From the NCBI RefSeq assembly GCF_014193255.1, contig NZ_JACHZB010000002.1:682001-746000 (forward strand): a stretch of 64,000 bases of DNA, given 5' to 3'. The notes under the pieces are model-generated. The model was not told where the DNA came from, made no database searches, and saw nothing but the letters and a program-made list of their open reading frames with translations. The translations under genes were made by a program, and so were the position numbers. Positions 1 to 8,202 of this stretch are shown one piece after another. Each line of letters starts with the position of its first letter. Position 1 is the first letter of the stretch. This stretch comes from Rhizobium sp. BK196. GTDB taxonomy: Bacteria; Pseudomonadota; Alphaproteobacteria; Rhizobiales; Rhizobiaceae.

Positions 1-13
1 GAATGCGTCGCAG

Positions 14-1042
14 ATGAATGCAGCCCAGCACCCCGCGGTCAGGCCTCAGCGGAAATGGCTGGCTGATATCGAGCGCCTCAAGGGATTGGCTATCATCCTT
101 GTCGTATGGGGGCATACCTACGACGCCGCTTTCCCGGCATGGGCCATTGATCTGCGACAGGCAATCTATGCTTTCCATATGCCGCTCTTTATGTTCCTCA
201 GCGGCTATGTCTTCGTCTATGTCGGTGCCCATAAACTGAAGGGTTCGCTGGCGACCTATACGGCGAAACGCGCAAAGCGGCTGCTTATTCCGTTCTTCAT
301 CATGGCGGCGATCGTCATTTTCGCAAAGTTCTTTGCGGGACAGTTTGTATCGGTCGATAAGCCCGTCAACGACCTATTGCTCTCGGTTCAGCACGTCTTC
401 ATCCATACCGAGCAGAGCCCGTCGATGTTCGTATGGTACCTGATCGTCCTCTTTTACCTTTCGATCGGTACGACGTTTCTCTTCTCGCGCATAAACGTAA
501 GCCTGAATATCTTGTTTGCGGCCTCGATCATCATGTTCGGCCTACATGTGCTTATGTTCTACAACGATGCGATAGTGGACTACATCTACATCAATCGCAT
601 CTTCATGTTTTATGCCTTCTTCATGGCAGGCTGCGTTGCCTGCCTGCATAAGGATGCCTGGGAGCCATTCGTCGAGCGTTATTTCATTCCGGCCGCCGCC
701 GTATTCCTCATCCTTCTCTATGTGACATTCAATTCCGAATGGCGTTATTTCTTCGTCGGAATGACATCTCTCGTCGTGTTCCATGGGCTGATCCGCTCCC
801 GGCTTTGCAACCAAAGCCGGTTCCTGGAGTTCATCGGGCAGAATGCCTTTGCCATTTATCTATTGAACACAATTTTCGTCGGTGGGGTGAAGGCCGTCTT
901 CGGTCGGTTCCTTTCTGTCAGCGATCAGGCGCTGCTGCTTCTCGTGGGCGCGACGATCGCAGGCGTTGCGGGCCCGATCGTCGTCAAATATGTCATCGGT
1001 CGGATTGGATCGCTGCGGCCAATCGCAGCCGCCATGGAATGA
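14..1042 (+). CDS. Acyltransferase 3 family membrane protein
   Basis: Predicted integral-membrane O-acyltransferase of the acyltransferase-3 (OafA/NodX/ExoZ-like) superfamily, which moves acetyl or succinyl groups onto sugar residues of surface polysaccharides at the inner membrane. The N-terminal part has the family signature: basic segment, IERLKGLAIILVVWGH with the conserved His near residue 33, then HMPLFMFLSGYVF around residues 55-67. About ten hydrophobic segments follow, and 342 residues is the usual family length. The ATG at 14 fits the family N terminus, but the frame stays open to the window edge, so a slightly earlier start cannot be excluded. It is the first of three plus-strand genes (two acyltransferases and an SGNH hydrolase), which suggests polymer decoration. 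The acyl group and acceptor are unknown. Confidence 0.85.
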   Translation: MNAAQHPAVRPQRKWLADIERLKGLAIILVVWGHTYDAAFPAWAIDLRQAIYAFHMPLFMFLSGYVFVYVGAHKLKGSLATYTAKRAKRLLIPFFIMAAIVIFAKFFAGQFVSVDKPVNDLLLSVQHVFIHTEQSPSMFVWYLIVLFYLSIGTTFLFSRINVSLNILFAASIIMFGLHVLMFYNDAIVDYIYINRIFMFYAFFMAGCVACLHKDAWEPFVERYFIPAAAVFLILLYVTFNSEWRYFFVGMTSLVVFHGLIRSRLCNQSRFLEFIGQNAFAIYLLNTIFVGGVKAVFGRFLSVSDQALLLLVGATIAGVAGPIVVKYVIGRIGSLRPIAAAME

Positions 1043-1359
1043 GAAGACAGATGCGGCCAAGCCAGTTTCGATCGGTTGAAGGAGCATGCGCTCGTTAAAG
1101 CGGGTCCCAGCGCAGCGTTCTTTCATTGTGAGGAATACCGCTCAAATCAGTGCCACGGGTGACGTAATGTTGGCAGGCTGTTTTCGATTGATACTCCGGG
1201 CTCGATTGAATAGAAAACGCGCGAGCACTCTACCGCTCGTCCTTTGCAAAGGGTTTCGGCACCCCATGCTGCTGAGCGTGCTGAAATCGGCACGATTACC
1301 CAGCAACGAAGCACTCGGCTCATCTTTTCATTTGCTATAAACGCGCGCAAGGAACGAAT
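1043..1359. other. Intergenic gap, no supported gene
   Basis: This 317-base gap separates the two acyltransferase genes. I see no coding frame with a plausible start, no strong hairpin and no repeat. A ribosome-binding site (aaggaa) lies just before the ATG at 1360. A promoter for the second acyltransferase gene could be here, but no convincing -35/-10 pair is visible. Confidence 0.5.
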
Positions 1360-2481
1360 ATGCACGAAATCTATCAGAGGGTATTTGGCGCTGCCAAGGC
1401 CATTAAAGGTCTCGATGGCCTCCGGGCGATTTGCGTTCTCTTCGTGCTCACCGACCATGCGGGACTGACCAAAACTCAGGAAACGGGTACACTCGCGGTC
1501 TGGGTCTTTTTCGCGTTGAGCGGCTTTCTCATCGTGCCAATTCTCTTCAAGGCGCGGCAGCGGATCGAAGCGGGCACGTCCGATGGTCTGACAGAAATCG
1601 TGCTGTTTATGCGCAATAGAGCGTTGCGGATATTCCCGATCTATTACCTGACACTCGCGCTGATCTTCATGTCGACCGTAACAGTGGTTTCGGGCGACAA
1701 TGTCGATAAATTCTACGGCAGTATCGGCTGGATTCTCACCTATACGACGAATATCTACATCGGCTTCGTCAGGCATGACTGGCTGGGGCCGCTATCGCAT
1801 CTGTGGACCCTTTCCGTCGAACAGCAATTCTATGTGTTTTTCCCACTTCTGTTCATCTGGCTGCCGTCGCGGTTCTGGCGATCCGCCATGCTGGTCTCTC
1901 TGCTTGTGCTGCTCGTCGTCTCCTGCTGGTGGGTGTTCGACGACGTGCTTAAGTTTCGCGTCAATTCACTTTCGGGTTTTTATGCCATTGCAGTCGGTGG
2001 GCTTTTTGGCCTTGCCGCCCGGCGGCTTGGCTCGATCGACTTTCGTTTTTCCGGTTTGTTGATCGCGGCTCTCGGCGTCGTTCTGGTTCTGCAACACCTC
2101 TATTTCGTGCTGAACGGCCACCCAAACGCTGCCTTAATCATCGCACCGCTTCTCGCCGGATTCCTGATTATGCTTTTGGCGGTGTGCCAGAATTCGACGG
2201 CCACTCAATTCCTTGAAATTCCGTTGATCCGGGGTGTCGGCGTCGTCAGCTACGGCTTTTATCTTTTTCACAATCTCCTGCTCGGCCCATCCGGGCGCCT
2301 TGTCGCGCTGGTGACAGGGATGCGGGAAGGGACGGCCTTCCAGATTGTTCAGATAGCGACTGCCTTCGTTCTTACGATGATCGTTTCGATCATTTCCTTC
2401 ATCTTCTTCGAGGAGCGGCTCATGCAGTTGAAAAAGCGCCGTGCGCCATCGGCGGCTGTGGCCGCCGGTTCAAATGGCTGA
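1360..2481 (+). CDS. Acyltransferase 3 family membrane protein (OafA-like)
   Basis: Second predicted polysaccharide O-acyltransferase of the acyltransferase-3 superfamily, 373 residues, about ten membrane segments. Signature parts are GLDGLRAICVLFVLTDHAG near residues 18-37, with the conserved His of the catalytic region, WVFFALSGFLIVPILF at about 47-63, and the SHLWTLSVEQQFYVFFP box at about 146-162, typical of the OafA/YrhL branch. An SD-like aaggaa precedes the ATG. Its stop codon overlaps the ATG of the SGNH hydrolase by one base (TGATG), so the two are translationally coupled. An acyltransferase coupled to an SGNH esterase suggests balanced addition and removal of an acyl group on the exopolysaccharide (inference). 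Confidence 0.9.
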   Translation: MHEIYQRVFGAAKAIKGLDGLRAICVLFVLTDHAGLTKTQETGTLAVWVFFALSGFLIVPILFKARQRIEAGTSDGLTEIVLFMRNRALRIFPIYYLTLALIFMSTVTVVSGDNVDKFYGSIGWILTYTTNIYIGFVRHDWLGPLSHLWTLSVEQQFYVFFPLLFIWLPSRFWRSAMLVSLLVLLVVSCWWVFDDVLKFRVNSLSGFYAIAVGGLFGLAARRLGSIDFRFSGLLIAALGVVLVLQHLYFVLNGHPNAALIIAPLLAGFLIMLLAVCQNSTATQFLEIPLIRGVGVVSYGFYLFHNLLLGPSGRLVALVTGMREGTAFQIVQIATAFVLTMIVSIISFIFFEERLMQLKKRRAPSAAVAAGSNG

Positions 2482-3110
2482 TGAGGTTCTCTGCCGGCCT
2501 TTTTGTGATCCTTCTTTTGTCGGTTGCTGACGTGAAGGCGGCGTCTCTGAAGATCGTGACGTTCGGGACCTCGTTGACGGCGCGGGGAGGGTGGCAGAAA
2601 AGCCTTCAACAAGATCTGGAGCGTTGCATCCATCGTCCGGTGAACATTGCCATAGTGGCAAAGAGTGGGGCGACGACGGAATGGGGCCTGTCTTCCGTAG
2701 AAAGCGTCGTCGCCGAGCGGCCGGACATCGTGCTTGTCGAATTCTACGCTAATGATGCGGCGTTGAACCGCTGGATGAGCGTCAGCCGCAGCCGCCAGAA
2801 TTTTTCCACCATTGTTGACAGGCTCAAGGCAGGGCTTCCCCGGGCTCGGATCTACATGATGGTGATGAATCCGATGTCTGGCCTGCGGGGGGCGATTAGA
2901 CCCTTTCTAAGCAGTTATATTTCGGCCCATCGCAGCGTTGCGGCGGAAAGAGACGTTGCAGTCATCGACCACACCAACGGCTGGTCGATGTTGTCTGCGG
3001 AGAACCTGTCGAAGGCTATCCCGGATGGTGCTCACCCTGTCGCGTCGATAGCAGCCAAGGTTATGGTGCCGACGATCGTCGAGGCGTTAGCCGGAGCGTG
3101 TGGGGACTGA
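2481..3110 (+). CDS. SGNH/GDSL-family hydrolase, exported
   Basis: Small secreted SGNH-type esterase or acyl-transfer enzyme of 209 residues. A signal peptide is clear at the N terminus (MRFSAGLFVILLLSVADVKA). The SGNH blocks are visible: GTSLTARGGW (block I, nucleophile Ser near residue 31), VEFYANDA (block III Asn near residue 90) and PDGAHP (Asp/His pair near 183). The length is typical for a single-domain periplasmic SGNH hydrolase. The start overlaps the stop of the upstream acyltransferase, so both act in the same unit. The likely role is deacylation or acyl transfer on the polysaccharide in the periplasm. The gene ends about 90 bases before the convergent serine-acetyltransferase-like gene, with no clear terminator between them. 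Confidence 0.85.
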   Translation: MRFSAGLFVILLLSVADVKAASLKIVTFGTSLTARGGWQKSLQQDLERCIHRPVNIAIVAKSGATTEWGLSSVESVVAERPDIVLVEFYANDAALNRWMSVSRSRQNFSTIVDRLKAGLPRARIYMMVMNPMSGLRGAIRPFLSSYISAHRSVAAERDVAVIDHTNGWSMLSAENLSKAIPDGAHPVASIAAKVMVPTIVEALAGACGD

Positions 3111-3198
3111 CTCAAGTTTCGAATTCGCTCCGCCGGGAGGAAGGGACGCAGTTGCAAATCCGTGTCGGGTTCGTTCGTGGAGGAAGGACTGCAGCCTA

Positions 3199-3747
3199 TC
3201 AGTCCTGATGTTCGATTTCTGTCGGGATCTGGGCCGTATCTGCGGTCTTGCGGTACTTGATTGCTGCCGGTACGCCGACTGCAATCGCTCCGGCCGGAAC
3301 GTCTCTGACCACCACGGCATTCGCGCCGATGACGGCGCCCTCGCCAATGACCACGGGTCCGAGGATTTTGGCGCCGGCGCCTACGTCCACGCCATTGCCC
3401 AATATCGGCACTTCGTTTGGTTTTTCAGCCGATTTGTTGCCGATTGTCACGCCTTGCCGAAGACGAACGTCGTCACCGATCCGCACTTCGGAATGGATGA
3501 TAATCGATCCGAAATGCTCGATGACGCATCGAGAACCAATCTTTGCATTCGCTCCTATGTAGATTCCGAAGAAGACCTCGGAAAATTTTATAAGGAAGAA
3601 ATGTACGATCTTCAGCGGTATGCGTATCGGCGCAAATTTGATCGCGCGGACAGCGGTTCCATACCTGTGGAAAGCGAGCGCCCAGAAACCCTGCGCGATC
3701 AAGGCCCTTTTATGACTTCGAAAATCTTGAGCAATCTCTCTAAACAC
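3199..3747 (-). CDS. Serine acetyltransferase-like hexapeptide acyltransferase
   Basis: 182-residue left-handed beta-helix acetyltransferase. Hexapeptide turns run from about residue 64 to 155 (IGANAKIGSRCVIEHFGSI, then VRIGDDVRLRQGVTIG), ending in the VVRDVPAGAIAVGVPA cap typical of CysE/SAT-like and sugar O-acetyltransferases. The N-terminal helical part is shorter than in true CysE, and the gene sits in a polysaccharide cluster, so a sugar or precursor acetyltransferase is more likely than cysteine biosynthesis (inference). It is the last of three minus-strand genes (GT2, flippase, this one) with only 19 bases after the flippase stop. Confidence 0.85.
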   Translation of the reverse strand: MFREIAQDFRSHKRALIAQGFWALAFHRYGTAVRAIKFAPIRIPLKIVHFFLIKFSEVFFGIYIGANAKIGSRCVIEHFGSIIIHSEVRIGDDVRLRQGVTIGNKSAEKPNEVPILGNGVDVGAGAKILGPVVIGEGAVIGANAVVVRDVPAGAIAVGVPAAIKYRKTADTAQIPTEIEHQD

Positions 3748-3766
3748 GACGCGCTCTCCTCGGAAA

Positions 3767-5203
3767 TTACGCCTGTTTCCAGGCTCTGATCTTTCTTGCT
3801 CTATTCAGCCAACTACGCAGCGCGTCTCGATCGAGCATCCCAATGCCTGCGACATAGACAATCACAAAAAGGGGCGCCAGGATTACAGCCCGCAACAGGG
3901 CGGGCGAAGCGGGCATCGCATAGGCTCTTGCTAAATAAACCGCGGCTAGGCCGGCGAACGATGCCAGGAAAAACGCGCCGCACTTGGCGAACATCGTCTT
4001 CAATGAAACGTGCGTTTTTCGCGATCCGTAAAGGATACCTACTGATATGACGAAGATGTGGCAGCAGACGTAGACTGTGACAAGCGTGAACACGGTGCTA
4101 TGTTGAAGCACTGTCAGTATAATCGCGATGAGCACTGCTGCGCAGATCTGCATGCGCAAGACGATGCGCGGCAGGCCGCAGGCGTTCAGCATGACTTCAT
4201 TGCTGTAGCCGATCGACTGGGCGGCGCCCAGAATGGCGGCGGGGAACATGATAAGCTCTGAATCGAACCCGTTACTTCCAAAACAAAGTCGAGCAATTTC
4301 GGGAGAAAGCGCTGCGATGGAAATAAAAGCGGGAGCGGAAATCATCGAAAGCGAGCGCAAGCTAGAATAGAACGCCTGCTTCATCTGGGGAGGGTTGTTC
4401 ACCAGACGTGATAGATGCGGAAGGTTGACGTCTACCATCACAGCCGTCAGCATCTGCGCTACCACGGCCGGGACACGTGAGCCCATGATGTAGAGGGCAA
4501 GTGCTGCCGGCCCGAAGAAAATCGGGATAACGATCTCGATCATCCGCAGGGAAGCATAATTCAGGACGCGCGACCCGAAGACGCCGAAGGCAAAATGCAG
4601 AATGTGGCCGATTCCGGCGAATTGGGGAGATGCCGGCCGCAAGACCACAGGATACCACAAGAAAACGACGTTGATTACTGTCGTCGCCAGCAGCTGGCCA
4701 ACCATGCTGTAGACGCCAAACCCCAGGAACGCCATCGCCAGGCCCGTCAGCGCACCGATGACCGTCGAGGCGAGAGAGCGGAAGGCCAGTCGCTTGAACT
4801 GAAACTCCTTGCGCAGCAAAGCCTGCGGAACATAGCCGAAGCTGTTCAGGACCAGCGAGAGCCCGACGAGCTGCAACACCGGTTCAATTCCGGTAACACC
4901 AAGAAGACTGCCGATTTCCGTCGAGAAGATTGTCAGCAGCGCATATATGATGACGGCAAGAGCGAAGTTCAGGATCAGAATGCTTGTTGCAATTCCGCGT
5001 GTGACGTCCTGGGTGCGAACAACGGCGTCACCAAAACCGTTATCGGCAAATAGCTCGGTCAACGACACAAGCGCATAGGCTGCCGCAAACATGCCGATCT
5101 CGGTCTTGTCGAGAATGCGTGCCAGCACGAAAAATGTGATGATAGTGCCGAAGCGTGGCCCCCAGTTGCGGACGGCCGACCAGATTACCGAACTGCGATT
5201 CAT
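3767..5203 (-). CDS. Wzx-type polysaccharide flippase
   Basis: 478-residue polytopic membrane protein of the polysaccharide transport (PST/Wzx, MATE-like) family, with about 12-14 hydrophobic segments. The N terminus (WGPRFGTIITFFVLARILD, then FADNGFGDAVVR near residues 53-64) and the PQALLRKEFQFKRLA stretch near 125-140 are hallmarks of lipopolysaccharide/exopolysaccharide flippases. Its role would be to move undecaprenyl-linked repeat units to the periplasmic face for Wzy polymerisation. It lies 48 bases downstream of the GT2 gene and 19 bases before the acetyltransferase gene, in one apparent operon. Its presence argues that the polymer is made in a Wzx/Wzy-dependent way. Confidence 0.92.
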   Translation of the reverse strand: MNRSSVIWSAVRNWGPRFGTIITFFVLARILDKTEIGMFAAAYALVSLTELFADNGFGDAVVRTQDVTRGIATSILILNFALAVIIYALLTIFSTEIGSLLGVTGIEPVLQLVGLSLVLNSFGYVPQALLRKEFQFKRLAFRSLASTVIGALTGLAMAFLGFGVYSMVGQLLATTVINVVFLWYPVVLRPASPQFAGIGHILHFAFGVFGSRVLNYASLRMIEIVIPIFFGPAALALYIMGSRVPAVVAQMLTAVMVDVNLPHLSRLVNNPPQMKQAFYSSLRSLSMISAPAFISIAALSPEIARLCFGSNGFDSELIMFPAAILGAAQSIGYSNEVMLNACGLPRIVLRMQICAAVLIAIILTVLQHSTVFTLVTVYVCCHIFVISVGILYGSRKTHVSLKTMFAKCGAFFLASFAGLAAVYLARAYAMPASPALLRAVILAPLFVIVYVAGIGMLDRDALRSWLNRARKIRAWKQA

Positions 5204-5251
5204 CGGCGCCTCATTTTGCCATTGAACGGAGGCAAACGCCTTCCCCTGCGA

Positions 5252-6067
5252 CTATGCATTCCGCACCGCAGCGATATAGCTTGACAGAGTCAGCTTGCCA
5301 CCTGCGACCAGGGATGCTCCAACAAGGAGTTTGCGTACAAACGCGATGATGCCGGGGAGGCTTCGGGTCTTGTGGGCGGCAATGGCGTAGAGCGTGCCGG
5401 GGAAATATTTAGGCTTGAGGCTTGAATCGTGATCACGATGGCCGACGAGCGGGGCGTCGGTGAAAAGAGTACCACGGGCAAGGTAGAAAGCGCGAATTGC
5501 ATAATCCGTGTCCTCGCCGCCGTTCAGACGCGCGCCTACCCCCAGTGTCTCGTCGAACGTCTGCAACTCTGGCAGCAGTCTTCCGCGGAAGAAGAACGTG
5601 TTCGATGACGCTCGCGATATCACTTTCTGCAAAGCAGGTTTTTCCGTTGGCAATGCGTTCTTTATCTCCGGAGTGGAGCTATAGCGGCAGAACCAGAAAT
5701 CAATCTCGGGTTTATCGCGAAAGAGGCCGGCGACCAGCGTTAAGAATTTTTCCGGATACCAGCAATCGTCGTCGGGGAAGGCGTATATGCTGTCTGCGGT
5801 GACGACGCCGGCCTTCACGACCTCACGCATAAGTAGATTACGGGCTGCCGAAAGCGAAATCTGATGATTGATTCGCCGTGTGCTTATCCAGTCCGGAAAG
5901 TCAGGATCGGCGGCATCGTCGGGGACATTCTGCAGAAGGAGATACAGATGGACGTCGATAGATGGATCTTCGACCTTGGCACGCGCAATCGAGTCAACCA
6001 TCCTCTGGAGGTGCTCGGAGCGGCCTTGCCTGAGATTGCTCGTCGAAAAGAGGGTAATTTTCGGCAT
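5252..6067 (-). CDS. Family 2 glycosyltransferase
   Basis: Predicted cytoplasmic or membrane-associated GT-A glycosyltransferase of 271 residues that adds a sugar to the lipid-linked repeat unit. The protein shows the GT2 layout: MPKITLFSTSN opening strand, ISLSAARNLLMRE, the metal/nucleotide motif FPDDDCWYPEKF near residue 98, and GGEDTDYAIR near 190 as the probable catalytic-base region. I chose the ATG at 6067 because MPKITLF begins the fold; the frame is open upstream to 6163, but those 32 residues look non-coding. It is the first gene of a minus-strand operon with the flippase and an acetyltransferase, and diverges from the PL5 lyase gene. Sugar specificity cannot be read from the sequence. 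Confidence 0.85.
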   Translation of the reverse strand: MPKITLFSTSNLRQGRSEHLQRMVDSIARAKVEDPSIDVHLYLLLQNVPDDAADPDFPDWISTRRINHQISLSAARNLLMREVVKAGVVTADSIYAFPDDDCWYPEKFLTLVAGLFRDKPEIDFWFCRYSSTPEIKNALPTEKPALQKVISRASSNTFFFRGRLLPELQTFDETLGVGARLNGGEDTDYAIRAFYLARGTLFTDAPLVGHRDHDSSLKPKYFPGTLYAIAAHKTRSLPGIIAFVRKLLVGASLVAGGKLTLSSYIAAVRNA

Positions 6068-6276
6068 GACTACTCTATTGTTCGGGAACTTGTCAGTGGA
6101 GCTGCGAACCATCAGCACGAGCGGCGCGGCTGGCGACCCTATCTTGCGGTGCAACATAAACATTGAGGTCTGCGTTGAAAAGTAGAAAATAGCCCATACA
6201 GATTACTTTGCTGGAAACACTCGTTTCTCGATATTGCCACAACCGGCAGTCACGATCACCGCTCTTGGGGAGTTTT

Positions 6277-7443
6277 ATGTTGATGGCTTCACGGAAAGCT
6301 GGAATTTTCGGTTGGACGGGTTCCTGGCTCTTTTCCAGCTTTCTCTTTTTCGCAGCGCCCGCGACTGCCGAGCAGCCTCTCCGATACATGTTCGAGAGAG
6401 CGCCCGCCGAAACGCAGGAGGCGGGTTCTGCCAAGGGAGCGCGGCCTTTCGTCTGCTCAGTTCCAATTGCTCCGCTGGTCGATATGAGCAAGCTATTTGG
6501 TTTTTATAAACCGAGTCACACCCAGTCGGAGGTCGATCCTGCAGCTATGAAGGCTTACGTGAAGCGTTTATGGCCGACAGGTACTGTCAGCAAGAAGATG
6601 CTGGAAATGATGGAGACGGCGCTTGATGTGCCGGGGCAAGGTAAGAATGTCGCCAATTGCATCATCCGGCAGACGCGCGTCTGGGCTAATGCAGATGCTT
6701 TGCTCGGTAATGTCGAGGACAACGACCCGCTCGGGCATCGTCAGGCGGTCCTTGTCGGGGGCTGGACCAGCATTTCCTTTTCGAACGCTTATGCCGTGGC
6801 TGAAGGCGTCGCACCGCCGGCGAGTGCCGCCGACGTTCCGATCAAAGCCTGGTTCGCCAAGCTTTCGGATATGATCGTAGCGGAATTCACGCCCGCCCCG
6901 CGTGAGCACAAATATGAGTGGCTCGACGGCAACAGCAATCATCGATATTGGGGCGCAGCTGCCGTCGGTCTGATGGCCGTACATTTGCAGGATCGCAAAC
7001 GGTTCAACTGGTCAATGGACATCTTGAAATCGGCGCTGGATGAAGTCCCGGAGGACGGCGGTTTGCCGCGTGAGCTTGCTCGCGGCGGACGTGCGCTTAA
7101 ATATCAGAATTTTGCCATGGACGCGATCGCGATCCTCGTGCGGCTTGCTGATACGAACGATGTTGCGCTCGATGCCGATCAGGAGAAGAAGCTGCAGTCG
7201 GCCGCCGGGTTCGCCGCCACCATGTATCTTCATCCCGACGAATTGGAAGCGCGAACGGGATATCGCCAGGAAGTCGAGCCGGGGATGATTGCGTGGATCG
7301 ACGTCCTGCTGCCGCATTTCAAGCATACCGATCCGCAACTTGCTGAAAAGCTCGACGCTATCGCGCGGCCCTTGCGGCCGATGACCAATACGTTCATCGC
7401 TTTGCCTTCAACGCGCCTGATCGGTCAGGCAGACGCGAAGTAA
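6277..7443 (+). CDS. PL5 (AlgL-like) polysaccharide lyase, exported
   Basis: 388-residue secreted protein matching the alginate lyase family PL5. The start at 6277 has a GGGGAG ribosome-binding site and is followed by a signal peptide ending around PATA-EQ. Family motifs: SNHRYW (Asn221, His222), ELARGGRALKYQN (Arg269 and Tyr276). The His-to-Arg (47) and Arg-to-Tyr (7) spacings equal those I recall for the PL5 enzyme A1-III (Asn191, His192, Arg239, Tyr246), so the active site looks intact. In alginate producers AlgL cleaves mannuronate polymer in the periplasm; some PL5 enzymes also cut polyglucuronate. It stands alone on the plus strand between two minus-strand operons of the polysaccharide cluster. 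The substrate is inferred to be the cluster's own acidic polymer. Confidence 0.85.
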   Translation: MLMASRKAGIFGWTGSWLFSSFLFFAAPATAEQPLRYMFERAPAETQEAGSAKGARPFVCSVPIAPLVDMSKLFGFYKPSHTQSEVDPAAMKAYVKRLWPTGTVSKKMLEMMETALDVPGQGKNVANCIIRQTRVWANADALLGNVEDNDPLGHRQAVLVGGWTSISFSNAYAVAEGVAPPASAADVPIKAWFAKLSDMIVAEFTPAPREHKYEWLDGNSNHRYWGAAAVGLMAVHLQDRKRFNWSMDILKSALDEVPEDGGLPRELARGGRALKYQNFAMDAIAILVRLADTNDVALDADQEKKLQSAAGFAATMYLHPDELEARTGYRQEVEPGMIAWIDVLLPHFKHTDPQLAEKLDAIARPLRPMTNTFIALPSTRLIGQADAK

Positions 7444-7452
7444 AGACTGGCA

Positions 7453-7947
7453 CTATGCCTTTCGCACGGCCGTGCCGCTCTTTTTCTGATCTGCCGCTCT
7501 TTCGGCTTCAGGGATGTCGGCAAACAGGAAACGGCCATAGGGGCCGACTTCGATATTCTCGCGAATGACGGTCGCCGGATTGCCGGCTGCGATGCAGCGC
7601 GACGGAATGTTTTTGGTTACGACGCTGCCGGAGCCGATGACGCATTCGTCGCCAATCTCGACACCGGGCAAAATGATGCTTCTGGCCCCGATAAAGCAGT
7701 GCTTGCCGATTTTGGTGTTACGGTAGACGCCGCGCGTTCTGTCATGCGTGAGTATGGCTACGTCGAATGCGACGTACGACTTTTCGCCCACATGGATGCC
7801 TTTGGGATAGGTCTTGTCCAGGCGAACGCTCAACGAGAACGTCGCTGTCGGGTGAATGTTCATCCCCCAGACCTTCGTGTAGTAATGGTACTTAGCTTTT
7901 ACCAGAAGCGATCTCAGCCAGAGAAATTTGTTCAAGCTGCGTGCCAT
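7453..7947 (-). CDS. Hexapeptide-repeat O-acetyltransferase (WcaF/WbbJ-like)
   Basis: 164-residue left-handed beta-helix acyltransferase. Hexapeptide turns start near residue 55 (HVGEKSYVAFDVAILTHD) and continue through KIGKHCFIGARSIILPGVEIGDECVIGSGSVV in repeat register, capped by IPSRCIAAGNPATVI, the usual acetyl-CoA-site ending. Its catalytic His is probably in the THDR segment. This class O-acetylates nascent exopolysaccharide or LPS sugars in the cytoplasm. Its stop lies 9 bases from the stop of the convergent PL5 lyase gene. It diverges from the phosphatase-fold gene at 8203 across a 255-base intergenic stretch in which I see no other gene. Confidence 0.85.
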   Translation of the reverse strand: MARSLNKFLWLRSLLVKAKYHYYTKVWGMNIHPTATFSLSVRLDKTYPKGIHVGEKSYVAFDVAILTHDRTRGVYRNTKIGKHCFIGARSIILPGVEIGDECVIGSGSVVTKNIPSRCIAAGNPATVIRENIEVGPYGRFLFADIPEAERAADQKKSGTAVRKA

Positions 7948-8202
7948 TAAACACCCTCTCCTTGTTGCGCGAACATTTCAGTTTCATCGGTCCTGAACGC
8001 GGGGCCTATAAAGCATGGACGACAGGTCAGTGGAAGCCGCTTTGTGTGCGGTGCAAGAAAAACCATTGGATTTTTGCCGCCATTTCGCATGATGCTAACG
8101 GCGGTTTCTGCAGGCGCCTTACGGCCGACAGACCCGGCCGTCCTTTTCGCTCGACCTGACTTCCTTGTATTTGAAGCATTTTCCGCATCGCAGGATCAAT
8201 GA

